Notes: a model not told the origin generated them from the letters alone. A DNA stretch of 64,000 nucleotides from Dryomyza anilis (GCA_951804985.1 OX638132.1:42150744-42214743); one strand, 5' to 3'; counted from the first letter of the stretch, positions 1 through 11,611 are shown. Numbers and translations: made by a program.

Positions 1-203
1 AGCTTGGCGCAGCTGGTGATGCATCGCTGGTGATGCATCCAATCAGTTCGGTCCAGCAATGCCCCAGTTTGTGATGTTCCAGCAGCCCATTGTGCAGGAC
101 AACGTTTGGCCGACCAGGGTAAGCTCAAGTACTATTTTGCCGTCGACAACGACTATATGACCAAAAAAACTGCGTCTGTTGCTGTTTTCCGTTTACACAC
201 AAG
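1..203 (+). pseudogene. Yif1-like (Yip1-interacting factor) gene fragment, frameshifted
   Basis: Yif1 proteins are multi-pass ER/Golgi membrane proteins that partner Yip1 in vesicle traffic. Read across frames, the segment gives QFGPAMPQFVMFQQPIVQD (44-100), then QRLADQGK (100-123) running directly into LKYYFAVDNDYMTKK (124-168), then LRLLLF and PFTHK (170-203). These match, in order, the pre-membrane region and the KLKYYFAVD block of Yif1. About 20-30 residues expected between the GK and LKYYF blocks are absent, as are several residues before QRLADQGK. A 14-bp tandem duplication (12-25, 26-39) shifts the frame, and further shifts lie in the A-run (163-169) and T-run. The 5' part lies outside the window; AAG|GT at 203 could be an old donor site. 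I infer a pseudogene or gene relic. The family call comes from remembered motif similarity. Confidence 0.6.
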
Positions 204-560
204 GTTTTTTTTTTAAATTTTGTTCGACAGTGATATAAATTTTGGAATTTAAATACGGTTTTTTTTAGTGGTAATCCTATGTCACCTCACAAACGATCTC
301 ATCGGGACTTTATATATGTGCAACGAGGAGGAAGCTAAGCGACAGCCGACCAAACTAGTACTTGCGCTCACGCGCCTCGGTCATCAATCGTACGCAGTGT
401 TTGCTTCACATCTGCTTCGCTGGAATCGCAAAATCATTACATACCTGCTCACAGTAACGGCGGACTAAGTGTGACGTGCATGTTTGTGCCCGGCAATCGC
501 TACGGGCTGCTCGGACTTAAGTCAGAAATTTTCTGGACGTGGATGTGGACAATGCCGATA
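204..560. other. No recognised gene
   Basis: Moderately AT-rich sequence between the Yif1-like relic and the LINE tail. A 66-codon open frame (268-468) exists on the plus strand but matches no family I know. An ITYLLTV stretch inside it weakly resembles a later Yif1 membrane segment, which is not enough to claim continuity. Confidence 0.4.
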
Positions 561-574
561 TTTTTTTTTTTTTT
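561..574 (-). other. Poly(A) tail of the Jockey-like LINE
   Basis: A pure T-run on the plus strand sits just downstream of the 3' untranslated region of the minus-strand LINE and marks its 3' end. I could not find a matching target-site duplication because the 5' junction is degraded. Confidence 0.75.
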
Positions 575-659
575 ACAAATTAACCAACGCTCAGGGGATG
601 CCCCCTATTCGTGTAATGCACAGTGTTGATCGCAAGAAAGGATTATAGGTCCAACGGAG

Positions 660-860
660 GAGGAAAGATGGAGTAGTGTCGATGGATGTTTGCTTTAAAT
701 TTCCCAATATTAAAAATGTCGGGAAAAACAGACGCAGGGAGATTGTTCCACACACGAATCGTTCGACTGAAGAACGAATTCTCTCTGTAATGCGTGGTTC
801 TGTTGGGAACCGTGTGGACTACGAAGGGGTGGGCTTGGTTCGATGTCCTAGTAGTACGTA
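660..860 (-). pseudogene. LINE ORF2 C-terminal tail, shifted frame
   Basis: After the main frame stops at about 848, another minus-strand frame continues with RTTRTSNQAHPFVVH and FFSRTIRVWNNLPASVFP, the conserved C-terminal segment that follows the RT in Jockey-clade ORF2 proteins. The junction implies a one-base frameshift near 858. Its presence, followed by untranslated sequence and the poly(A) tract, fixes the 3' end of the element. Confidence 0.85.
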
Positions 861-2737
861 CCTGGTGGAATCAGGCCATGTATTTCCCTCGAACACTTAC
901 AATTGTAATACCTATAAAACAGGCTTACACACCCTACGGTCCTTCGGTGCTCAAGAGAACCAATAGTGGATGAAATATTTTCATCCCCTATTAAATATAT
1001 TGCACGTTGTTGGATTCGATCCAGGAACTCCAAAGAAGATTTTGAAGCCCCTGCCCATATGTGCGAATTGTATTCCATCTTAGGCCGAATATGGGTGGTG
1101 TAGACAGTGCGCAAGTCAGCAGGAGTGAAGTATGTCTCACACCGTTTCAGAAAACCGAGGCACTTGGCCGCTTCTTTCGACACATCAAATATATGATCAT
1201 TCCAACGGAGGTCACATTGAATTGATATGCCCAGAACGCCAAGAACAGCTGACTGCGCAATATCCACAAGTCCCATATTGAGGGGAGGGAGGAGTGAATC
1301 CTTTCTTTTGTGAGATAATAGACAACATTGGGTCTTGCTTGCAATAAAATCAACTCTATTTGCAAGACCCCACTCGGAGATTGTTTTAAGGTCATTATTG
1401 AGTATATAATTCATTGCGCGCCTTTTGCTCTCAATCTCCAAAGAGTTTGGGCGCTTGTTGAACGAAAATGAATGACAAATGTTGCTGTCATCTGCAATGG
1501 AATGGATTGGGTTCTTTGTCGATGACAGAAGGTTATTGATAAACACCAGAAATAGGGACGGGGATAGGACGGAACCCTGCGGGACTCCAGAATTGATGGA
1601 ATGTTGTTCTGAGAAAACACCATCCATCGCAACTCGTATTGAACGAACCTGGAGAAAACTCGATATCCATCGAGCAAAAGAATTACCGACACCATATGCA
1701 ATAAGTTTTGATACCAGGGCTTCATCAAAACTCACACACTCGATCAAAAACCTTGAAAATATCAAGAGAAACCACCTACTCTCCGCGAAAAGGTGAATAC
1801 AAGAATACAATTATTCCACTTTTCGGAGAGGACCGCCATCACCGGTGGATCTGGTCCTACGGAAATCATATTGCCGGTCACTAAGTAATTCGTTTCGCTC
1901 CAGATAGTTCACAAGGTGGTAGTTTATTACGCTTTCCATTACCTTGGAGAGCGCAGAGCATATTGCAATGGGTCTGTAATTAGCAGGGTTCGTAGCCTCA
2001 CCCTTTTTCAGAACTGGCTGGACATTGGCAACCTTCCAACAAGATGGAAAAACTCCTGTCGTGTAGGAGATGTTGAAAAGGTTACGCAATGGACAAGCCA
2101 GCGTTGACGCACACTTCTTCAACACATGGGCAGATATGCCATCTGGTCCAGAGGCTTTGTTAAGATTGAGATTTGCTAAAACCTTTTTAACTGCCCGAGT
2201 TCAAAAATGTATCTCCGGCATTGCAGAAGAAACAACTTCAACGACGGGCAGTGGTTGTTTGCTAACTGGGAGCGTTGAATTATTTGCAAATAATTCTGTC
2301 AAGAGATTAGCTTTATCAACCGGGTCAGTGAAGGTCTGGCCATTCATAACAAGGGTTGGAGTAGACGATGTCGTCTGATTCTTCACCCTTTTAACAAATG
2401 ACCAGCAATTTTTACTACCTCTATGGTAGAGAAGGACCTTTTTGCGCGCGTTTTGTTCGTGTAAAAACTTTTCACGCGCGATCACGGCATTACAGCGATT
2501 CCTAGCCTGTATGCGAAGTCTTTCAGTATCAGCATTCTTATTAGAACGCCAATTCTGAAAGGCTGCCTCTTTCGACCTGACTGCAATCCTGCAAGTCTCA
2601 TTAAACCAAGAGTGGTCCTTGGATTTAATGCTATTCTTTTTAGAAGGTATGAACGACCGCATACCCAATAAAATAATGTTTTGTACCATTAAGGCCGCGG
2701 CAGTTATATTTCCAATTAAAGTTGCGAAAAAAATCAT
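848..2737 (-). pseudogene. LINE ORF2 reverse transcriptase (Jockey-like), interrupted
   Basis: One reading frame runs from 2737 to 848 with stops at 2201-2203 and near 1811. It begins with the linker (KSKDHSWFNETCRIAVRSK), then KASGPDGISAHVLKKC, then NPANYRPIAI (fingers), then SGVPQGSVLSPSLFLVFIN (motif B) and SIADDSN (the YADD catalytic box, here with Ile for Tyr/Phe). The motif A block (VVSLDIFKVFDRV) appears in a shifted frame around 1740-1780, so the catalytic domain needs two frameshifts to read through. The enzyme would copy element RNA at the nicked target. Downstream the thumb reads YFTPADLRTVYTTHIRPKM. Clearly a decayed copy. Confidence 0.88.
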
Positions 2738-3111
2738 TTAACGCATCCCAATTTGCTTTTTCGAAAAGCCATACAGTCTTCTTTGTGGCTTTAATCGAAG
2801 AGGCGCGTAAACTAGAATACGAAAACTCAGCGGAAATAATACAGTGGTCGGAATTTCCAAGAGGTACAAGGACTTTTACATCATATTTTTCATGATGCGA
2901 AGTCAGAAAAAGGTCTAAGACTTTTTGGCTCTGCCCACCGACACGTGGGAGGTACGTCGGTTCCTTCACCAATTGAGTGAGTTGATTGCACTCTGCAAAC
3001 AGCTCAACATAACAACCCTCCTGTGTTGGAAGACCCGAGTGGCTCAACCAAATGGCGTTGTGTACATTAAAGTCACCAGCAAGTATATTTGAGATCGAAT
3101 CAGATAGGGCA
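2640..3111 (-). pseudogene. LINE ORF2 endonuclease C-terminal part (Jockey-like)
   Basis: The frame reads AGDFNVHNAIW (the GDFN-H catalytic/structural motif of LINE endonucleases) and later PLGNSDHCIISAEF, with the terminal SDH catalytic motif. Between them RVGGQSQKVLDLFLT matches the 'LDLFLTS' block of the family. This half of an exonuclease-endonuclease-phosphatase fold would nick target DNA to prime reverse transcription. The N-terminal half (the first N and E catalytic residues) is missing, and the stretch before GDFN (SDSISNILAGDFN) looks shortened by an internal deletion relative to Jockey relatives. The frame then differs from that of the RT segment, so a frameshift lies in 2640-2737. 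Confidence 0.82.
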
Positions 3112-3117
3112 TCTAAC

Positions 3118-6100
3118 AGGTAGAAACCCTATCCAGATGTTGCAAGATTTTGAATTTAATCCACATAGAATTAAATTCATTATCCGAAACACTATGTTGC
3201 TGTTGCTGCTGGTACGTAACGTGACTTCGAATAAAAAGGGCGAGACCCTTATGGGCAGAGAACAATGGCAGTAGGTGGTACCCCGGTATTTGAAAATCCA
3301 GTGGATCTGCACCTTCGCCAACCTGGGTCTCACCTTATGCCATTATATGTGGCCTATAAAGAGACACATACGCACAAACAGCGAAAAAATTCGTTCTCAG
3401 ACCACGAATGTTGCAAAAATCTATACGAAAGATTTGCGACATTTTCGCTACTGGTCAAATTTAAAACAAACAAACATACTATTAGCGGGCGGCAGTTGAG
3501 ACAAACAAGTGAGAGCGTAAGCTAAACAGTGGTCAGTGTTATGCCTTGACCACTGTCTTCGTTACGCACTCTTGCAGTCTCAGCCACGCACGCAGATAGC
3601 GAGGAGTAGGATGGGGAAGGGACTGAAAACGATAAACAAATGAGCAATTGCAACAGAGGGCATAGAAAAGCCCGTTGCGTTGGAAATTGTAAGCAGCGAC
3701 GACGGCAGCAGGCAGTGCTGGTGGTGCAGCGAAACCGGTTTTGTGTTGTTGTTGTTGATAATGTTTGGTTCTGTATTTTTATAGTCTTTGGTTTTTGTAT
3801 TTTATTGTTTATTGAGGGTTATTATTTTATTTATTTTAATCGTTTTTATTGTTATGAGGTTGTTACGGTGGACGACACTTAAGCAAAATTTTGAACGGCA
3901 CTCGACAAATATTAAGACAAACTCGACGGACAAAAATTTAACGAATTAGAAAAAAAGATAAGAGGACGACACGACTCATCCGTCCCCCATCGTTGTGCAG
4001 ACGCTACTGACCGTCAAGCAGCCGCCCACCACCGCAGTCACTCCAACAACAACCAGCGGTGTTCGAATGCGTGGAAGGATTCACCTACACACGGAGGACT
4101 TGGTGAGCGCTTCACTTTTATTTTCTTGTTTTTTTTTTGCTTTGTGTCTGCAATTAAAATGCCTAAGGTTTTGGATCAAAAAAGTAAAGGCAAAAAAAAT
4201 ATATTTTTGGATTATTTTTCATTTTATTTTATATACGGTTTGGGTGTTAGTTTTCTTTTTTTTATTTATGGGTACCATAGACACAACTACTTCATATTTT
4301 TCAAATTAAATTTTTTAATGAATTGAAATTGTTTTCCCATATTTTCAATTCTGTTTATTTTAAAGGCCTTTGAAAAAAAATGGTATTTCGATTCGAAAAT
4401 GTTTCCCCTGGAATTGTGCATACAAATTCCAATTCACCAAAATTTGAAGAGAAATACTTTTATTCAATTCAATTCAATTCAAATTTTATAAACTGGCATT
4501 GATCATTTTCAATTCACACAGTTTGTATGAAAAATATTTGAGTTACCTGCCGTACATTTTGTCTGGGGTTGATATTGAAGTGGCACGCACGACATTTTGG
4601 GTTGAATATATTTCAATGGCGATTCTCGCTTTCAGATGCTAAATTTGGTGACACAATTTATCACGCGATGATAGGCTGACGCTCAAAATTTTGGCTTAAG
4701 CGATCACTCCTGACTCCTGTGTGAATGTTGATATAATTATAATACTTATAATTGCGTTTAAAATACTTGCTATATTCGGCTCAAGGGTTCTAGACACTTA
4801 TGAAGCCATACTGAAGAGGAGAGTGTAAGTACCACCGATCTGTAAAGGAAAAAATTAAATTAAGTTAAAGTTTACATTGAGGAGATTAATAAGATCACAT
4901 ATGTTAGACAAAGAGACAGTGCTTCCGCAAAATCGTGCGGTTATGCTAACGCGTTGTGCGGGACGAATCATACATAAGTTTCCATTTCGACACCAAAAGA
5001 GCTGTTGAAAACGGGGTATTTGCTAAACGCAATCGAGGATTTTAAGCAGTTTATAGTTCTGTTGCAATAAACCAACTATTTTTATGCTACAGTCCTGGTT
5101 TGCTCCAAATCTGCAAAGATCAAGTTAAAAAATATTATTCTTATTTTAATTAATGTGTATAACTTATCTGTTTGTGTCTTGAAGTCGTGTAACATCGTCC
5201 CTCTTCACCCTGCTGCACACAATGAAATGACTTTTCAGTTTATGTTTCAAACATTCAGACTATAGCGGAAGAAAAACGGTACCGGCGTGACGGAGTATTA
5301 ACGGGATGAAAACGGTGTAGTCTGTATTCAACGGCACGAAAATGGTATCATCATACGGGGTTCAAACGTATTATTTTCGAAATACGGAAAATGCCAGCAT
5401 ACAAACGGGTCGTACCAATCTGATGGTACGTTTTCGTTCCGGTTTAGAATATGCTTCGACGGATACATTTTCATCGTGCCGTTAACGTACCGGCAATGAC
5501 GGAATGTGTGATTACGCTTGTGCCGAGCTCAGTATAAATGTTTCTTGGGTTGTTTATAATTTAAGTAAAATCTTTTTTCAACTCCTGCTGTAGCGGCTGC
5601 TGTTGCAAACATAATGAATAACTTACAAATAAAAAATGGTGGCAAACCAACGCGCAAAAATATTAGTTTTCATTACTAGTAAAATTACGGGTCATATATC
5701 TATCATTGATCCTGCAGGGATGTATTTAAAATTATTTATGTATGAGTGAAAAAATATAATATTGTCTTTATGTTGGAGTTTCGGTAAGGCATGTCTTGCT
5801 GGGATACCATGCTAGAAAGTAAAAATATTTATTCATTTCTCTCAATTATTGTTTCATTCACACATTACTAGTCAATCGTTTAGGCAGTGTCATAACATTC
5901 TCAGCTCCGCTCGGAAGTATTCCGAACCGCAACCATTCTATGACAGATCAATTGTTTTCTTTTTCAAATTCTTTCGCTGAGAGCATATTTTCATTATGAT
6001 TGCCGGTTCTCTCATTTGCTTTATTTTTTCCTGTAATTATTTTCATAAATATGCCACTGACTTATTTAAGCAAACAAATGTTTAGCAAAAATTAAAATTT

Positions 6101-6200
6101 TCTTTCAAAAGCCTTATTCTGCTATCAAACCAATCATTTCGTTCGATCAAATCATAAGTAAGTTAAATATCGTATGTAACTTTTGAAATTAAATTAAATT
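3118..6200. other. AT-rich intergenic DNA, no recognised gene
   Basis: Several short open frames occur on the plus strand (for example 3265-3525, 3640-3882, 3995-4309) but none shows a domain I recognise, and they are rich in low-complexity T/A runs. A small (ATTCA)n run lies near 4463-4490. Moderately GC-rich patches at 3540-3740 and 3960-4110 could be untranslated or relic exon sequence; CTTGGTGAGCG near 4100 resembles a splice donor but has no supporting frame. Confidence 0.4.
5270..5515. repeat. Locally repetitive GC-rich island
   Basis: The block stands out in AT-rich surroundings. GTACCGGC-TGACGGA occurs near 5278 and again near 5488 as a direct repeat, while TTAACGGGATGAAAACGG near 5298 is echoed on the opposite strand by the sequence around 5469-5485. 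ACGG..GAAAA-type words recur throughout. This looks like the remnant of a small mobile element or minisatellite; I cannot assign a family. Confidence 0.4.
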
Positions 6201-6217
6201 TGCATTTTTATTTGCAG

Positions 6218-6361
6218 ATAAATTCACGATTTAACGATGAAATATTTGCACGCGACTACCCGACGCTACTGAATGATGTTCTCAATCTCATCAATAAGTT
6301 GTGCAATTACCCAACAGTAACTTCCTCAAGCGGAGGAAAATTTGGCCAATACGAACGTTAT
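6218..6361 (+). CDS. Orphan spliced exon, unknown protein
   Basis: A 144-bp frame (48 codons) is bounded by a good acceptor (pyrimidine-rich TTTTTATTTGCAG, ending 6217) and a good donor (TAT|GTATGT at 6362). It encodes INSRFNDEIFARDYPTLLND, then VLNLINKLCNYPTVTSSSGG and KFGQYERY, a hydrophilic, helix-compatible sequence with no stop and a balanced composition unlike the low-complexity frames around it. Both boundaries fall in phase 0. I do not recognise the family. No neighbouring exon was found in the window, so it may belong to a gene with large introns or be a captured or relic exon. Codon content looks normal for a host gene. The start and end are set by the splice sites, not by an ATG or a stop. 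Confidence 0.5.
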
Positions 6362-6460
6362 GTATGTCTATCTCCATGCCACAGTGTCCTGCACATTCAT
6401 GTTTTCTGTTTCACCGTAGCATTCGCTCATGAGTTGTCGCTAATCTAATTTTGCAACAGT

Positions 6461-7066
6461 GGTTGGAACGGCAGCCGTTTTATTTATTATAATCATATTT
6501 GTTGGCTGATTTTTTAATATTTTTCGTACTTCCTCTCTGTTTTGTACGTAATTTCTCTCAGACATACTTTAGAAAAATAGGTGAGATGTCTATGTCGCGT
6601 TAAGTCTGTTACAGCATTTAGTTCGTAAATCTGAACCAGTGTCGCACACTTTTGCCAGGGATATCTTACGTTTTGATCGTAAAGACGTCGTAATTACGAA
6701 CGAACGCAGCAATGGGATTAAACACGAAAAAATCAGTGTCACAACAGTATAACGGAATTTCGTGTAATCCCAATATGCCATTTCACTTTATATTCACTTG
6801 CGAATGCTTTGAATTCTATCACTATACACAAAAAAAAAAATACCTGTGGTGGTATAAACATATGAAAATTTGTTAATGTCTCATTGTTGCATTGAACATT
6901 TTGTTTATTAAACAATGTTTTTCCACACATTTTTTTGTAATCCGTACCAGTCAATGTTTAGTACTTCTTATATTAACAAATACTTGTCAATATTACAGAT
7001 TTACATTTGTGTATCCCAAGCAACCAATGCTCGACAACTATTGTGGAATATGTGTACCTTTTAAGT
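6461..7066. repeat. Tandem duplication, unit 1 (about 620-bp period)
   Basis: The unit starts GGTTGGAACGGCAGCCG and ends TGTGTACCTTTTAAGT. It is repeated almost base for base from 7081. A 14-bp linker (CAAAAAGCCCCGTT, 7067-7080) separates the copies. No gene is evident; the minus-strand 63-codon frames in each copy are identical shadows of the duplication. Confidence 0.9.
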
Positions 7067-7080
7067 CAAAAAGCCCCGTT

Positions 7081-7686
7081 GGTTGGAACGGCAGCCGTTT
7101 TATTTATTATAATCATATTTGTTGGCTGATTTTTTAATATTTTTCGTATTTCCTCTCTCTGTTTTGTACGTAATTTCTCTCAGACATACTTTTAGAAAAA
7201 TAGGTGAGATGTCTATGTCGCGTTAAGTCTGTTACAGCATTTAGTTCGTAAATCTGAACCAGTGTCGCACACTTTTGTCAGGGATATCTTACGTTTTGAT
7301 CGTAAAGACGTCGTAATTACGAACGAACGCAGCAATGGGATTAAACACGAAAAAATCAGTGTCACAACAGTATAACGGAATTTCGTGTAATCCCAATATG
7401 CCATTTCACTTTATATTCACTTGCGAATGCTTTGAATTCTATCACTATACACAAAAAAAAATACCTGTGGTGGTATAAACATATGAAAATTTGTTAATGT
7501 CTCATTGTTGCATTGAACATTTTGTTTATTAAACAATGTTTTTCCACACATTTTTTGTAATCCGTACCAGTCAATGTTTAGTACTTGTTATATTAAAAAA
7601 TACTTGTCAATCTTACAGATTTACATTTGTGTATCCCAAGCAACCAATACTCGACAACTATTATGACATATGTGTACCTTTTAAGT
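7081..7686. repeat. Tandem duplication, unit 2
   Basis: Second copy of the unit beginning at 6461, with few substitutions and small indels. High similarity implies a recent event. Both copies contain a stretch with AAGACGTCGTAATTACGAACG, which is locally palindromic. Confidence 0.9.
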
Positions 7687-7740
7687 TACCTCTGACACCA
7701 GTGTTGCGAACATGTATGGAATATACATAATAATATGTCG

Positions 7741-8438
7741 CAATGCAGTGATATATAAGTCATTCATTCTGATAATGGAACAATATACAATAAAGGGCGG
7801 AGTTAACTTTGTTCCTATGAGATGGCAAAAAGTGGCAAGTTATTAAATGTATTATGTTCCATATATGTGGCAAGCATAGAATGAAGAACCTAATAGGAAT
7901 ATGTTTATATATAATGTAACTAATTAACTTTAAAATTTAATAAATGTATACACGACACATTTATAACATCCACTACATATGTTTATGGAAAGTTGTGTTT
8001 CAAAAATATACATCCGCAAAAGCATAATTTTAAAAGTAAAGAAAATCACAATTTTAATAAAATTTCACAAATTGCATTTTTTTTGTGTGCGCGTAAAAAT
8101 AGGAGGTGGTAGAATATAAGCTTTAACCTGAAAACTTGAACCGTTTGTTAAATTGGAGTTGTATTTTGCCGAAAACTCGTAAAGACTTCTATTATTACGT
8201 TGCATGTTTTTTTATTTTTTATTACAGGAGAAACATTCACGTTAATGGCACTGCGTAGGATTATTATTTTTAATAACCGAAACTTGAATGGATCAAAATT
8301 TGTGCCAACTAAGCCTCGCCTCGGGGCTTTTTGACTGGCAATTGGGTGGCAAATAAGTATATTTCGCATGATTTAGAACAAACACTTTAATGGCAACTGT
8401 GTGGCCACCACTTAAGTTGCCACAAAGTGGTTACTTGG
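7741..8438 (+). repeat. Left inverted-repeat arm
   Basis: Pairs with 11612-13154 on the opposite strand. It contains small internal CCACTTAAGTTGCCACAAAG-type words and the AAGCCTCGCCTCGGGGCTTT hairpin-like segment near 8310. Confidence 0.8.
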
Positions 8439-11400
8439 GATATAACCAACAATAATTTCTTACAATTGTAAATAAAACAAAATCATTATTATTTAGCATT
8501 TTGTTAAAAGGATAATGATTGTGTAAATAGAAAGACTGCATTTGTTGATTAAACAATTCAAAATAATTCACTGTTATGTGAACAAAACGGATGTTAGTTA
8601 TGTGAACAGATAAAATTGTGTCTTTGTTATATGAACAACTGATTTGTTGCATGTATATATATCGGCCATTTGTTTATAATCGAAGCGTCATGACCCCATA
8701 AACCAAAAACCTGGATATTAAGTGATTATCGAAGGTATATTGAACATGGATATCGAAGCTTTCACTGGAGAAAAGCGTTCAACTTTTTGTAATTGTAAGC
8801 TTGAAAACCATAGCGTTCTCCAACAAAACTGGTAGCTTTTTATCCAATTGAATCTAGCCTTCACCTAAAATTGAATTCCGACATTCAATATACATTCGAG
8901 GTTTAACTAAATTGTAAGCTATTAATAAAATGTGATTCGACCTTCAAATTACACTTGAATTCAAGCGCATATATTTCCTTAATTAAAGGTTTAAATATAA
9001 TGTAAAAAAAACCGTATATAAGTTATAATACTATATATTAAAAGGAATAAAAGTATGTTCTACAGCTGCAACAGCACCTGCACCGGTGGCTGTAAAACCC
9101 ACGACGTGCCCCGAAGATCAAACCAGTAAATCCAATTGCGCCACTGTAAATATCAATGTTCTCTGCGTATGAATTATTATATATTAATATTTATTAACGT
9201 ATTCGTAAACGTTGGCCACTTACATGGTATATCAGCTCATCGCGCATTTTCCATGCAGTAGAATTCTCGGGATGACTTTCGTGTTTGGACCTGCACTTAT
9301 ATATTAATTGATATGTCTGTTTGCTAATTCAAGCGAAAAACAATGATCTCACTGATTGAGCGAATGCAGTGGCACATATGTAGTGGTGAAATATCCACAC
9401 TGGTTGTAAAAGAAAATTCTCCAAATTTATCGAACCTTAAACTCATTGCTTATTGGGACGCTTCGATTCATTACATTAAATTCTGCTGTGTTAGCGTTCG
9501 CACTATATTATTGAAATATAGTCCAATTTCATTGTATTATAAAAATTACACATCAAAAAAGCAGAAAAACCAAACGGCACTTTAATTTGTTTGTACACAG
9601 AGAAAACTGAACAACGAATATTTTAATTATAAACATTGTGATGTCTACAATGAATGTTATTAAAAATGTGAAAAATAAACAATCCAAAATTAATGATGTA
9701 CATTGTAAACCCTAAAATGTGTCAATATTATTTGTTCTGTTTTGATAAAGCAAAAGTAAATATCAAAAATAAAGCAAAACAGAAAATTTGCAATTTCACC
9801 GAGTAAGTTGTCATTGTTTTATGTATTTCTCTCAGTTAAATATATTGTATTGTTACATTGTGGATAATAGCAAATAAAGGTCCATTCATATCAGAGAGCA
9901 CGTTGCGTATTATGCACGTAGCGTATCATGCACGACAAATATTCTTTCCCAACCAGACAAACGATGCCCAAAACCTAACTTTATGCTGACTTTAAAAAGT
10001 TATCGATACCGAAATGTCGTAAAAGTGATCAAAAATGACTTACGACTGTCCGCCTCTTTGTTAACTTTTAGTTCTTGAAAAGATATCTAAAAAGTTATGT
10101 TTAAGTCAACTATTAAAATTCATCATCAGAAAGTTGTCCTCTAGACAGCCGATAAGATAGATTAAATGCAGTTTTTAACCCTTTTAACTACCAATACACA
10201 TGTAAAACATGACAACAAATTATTATCAATGTATTAGGTTGTCATTCGATTATTTTTTTCTAAAAATTGAAATATAAAAATAGACAATAATAAAGCTATG
10301 TTTAAAATTTAAATGCATTTTTATTTGAAATTATTTTAGCTGCACTGTTTGTCACTGCCACAGTCCCGTCCTGAGACACCTCCTTACACGGTAGAATGAC
10401 GCCTGCAGTAAGTAACTGCCCACGGACATTTTTAATTTCATAGACCCGATTTTGTAGCTATTCATAAGCATAATTTACTCGTCGCGGTTAATATTTTTAC
10501 TATCAAACGGACATTTTTGTCCACACAAAATACACGGGGCACAAAAAACGCTAACAGCAAGCGGTATGACGCAACAAAAAAAAAACTAATGCCAACTTTG
10601 AAGTATGAAGTTCAGAGGTGCCACTATGTGGATATTATCCCGATTTGTTTACTTTAAAATGTTACATTTCTGATATATCTATACGATGCTGTGTTTTATT
10701 TTTCATCTGAGGTATCCTCAGCGGCTCCAGGGTTGGAAACAAAAGACACCTAAAACTCTTGTTGTTCAAAATTAATGTTTTATTGATTATCTGTTTTAAA
10801 AGTAGTTAATTATTGGTAATTCTTAGTATAATGGTTGTTTATGCGCATTTGGCGACTCCTGCCAATTCACATATCCTGCGTAAATGGGTGAAATCGTAAT
10901 GTATCTTGTTGGTTTCCAACGATGGCGAGCGGCTTCCTTTGCGAGCGGCGTAAAGCTATGTCCCTATGTGGAAAGATCCACCTACACGAGTATAAAGAGT
11001 ACTCTCGGCGTAAAGCTATGTCCCTATGTGGAAAGATCCACATACACGAGTATAAATAGTACACTCGGCGTAAAGCTAAAGGACCCTAAGTGGAAAGATC
11101 CACCTACACGAGTATAAAGAGTACACTCGACGTAAAGCTATGTCCTTATGTGGAAAGATCCACCTACACGAGTATAAAGAGTACACTCGGCGTATAAGAC
11201 CCTAAGTGGAAAGAACCTTTAAGTTTCCTGAAAAACGATAGTCGCAAAGATAACATTTCGTATTTTGTTCTAGTTGGGTTAGTACATTTTATATGAGAGT
11301 GTTCATATCATGCGTATTGGGTACGTTGATGCACGTATCGTATCATGCAAAATATTTTTGCAGGAGGCTGCCGCATGCATTGTTGTAGAAATATAAAATA

Positions 11401-11611
11401 TTGACTGCTTTTCTTGTTTTTATTGCAAAATTTTGAAATTGTTGTATTTTTTAATTATGTATTTTAACAAGAATACCCATTTCTTTTAACGTTAAATTGA
11501 ATCAAACTAAATGTTAAAAAGTTACTCGTTAGCACGTTATCACCACTTCGGTATCGCGAATTCTGCCGCTCCATCAACCGCAATGGTCAATTTTTTGACT
11601 TAGTGCGCTTT
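8439..11611. other. Spacer of the inverted-repeat element, no recognised gene
   Basis: AT-rich. An 80-codon plus-strand frame (9343-9585) has no recognisable domain. Two similar segments built from CGTATTATGCACG / CGTATCATGCACG words (9900-9945 and 11305-11350) lie in direct orientation on either side of the 60-bp tandem array and may mark the ends of an internal insertion. Confidence 0.45.
10946..11220 (+). repeat. 60-62 bp tandem repeat, about 4.5 copies
   Basis: Units start CGGCGTAAAGC at 10946, 11006, 11066 and 11188 (CGACG at 11128). Each carries GTGGAAAGATCCAC, an imperfect palindrome, followed by ACACGAGTATAAAGAGTAC, which includes a TATAAA word. Units 1, 2 and 4 are 60 bp and unit 3 is 62 bp with an altered middle (AAAGGACCCTAAG), which returns in the partial fifth unit. 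Confidence 0.92.

Larger units (their letters stand above)
561..3117 (-). mobile_element. Jockey-clade non-LTR retrotransposon, 5'-truncated and degenerate
   Basis: The minus strand shows, in order, the end of an apurinic-type endonuclease, a linker, a reverse transcriptase and a C-terminal tail, followed by untranslated sequence and a poly(A) tail (a T-run on the plus strand at 561-574). This order and the tail are those of Jockey-type LINEs. The 5' end is lost: recognisable endonuclease stops near 3117 and nothing upstream resembles ORF1. The element carries in-frame stops and at least three frameshifts, so it cannot move by itself. Confidence 0.88.

Noticed and set aside
9343..9585. 80-codon plus-strand open frame
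   Set aside because: No recognisable domain, AT-biased codons, no splice or promoter context; likely chance.
9594..9840. Small TIR element (ACACAGAGAAAACTG ... ATTTCTCTC)
   Set aside because: The end similarity is short and the inner sequences do not pair; not enough to delimit.
10946..11220. CRISPR-like array
   Set aside because: Units are contiguous with no unique spacers, and the genome is eukaryotic.
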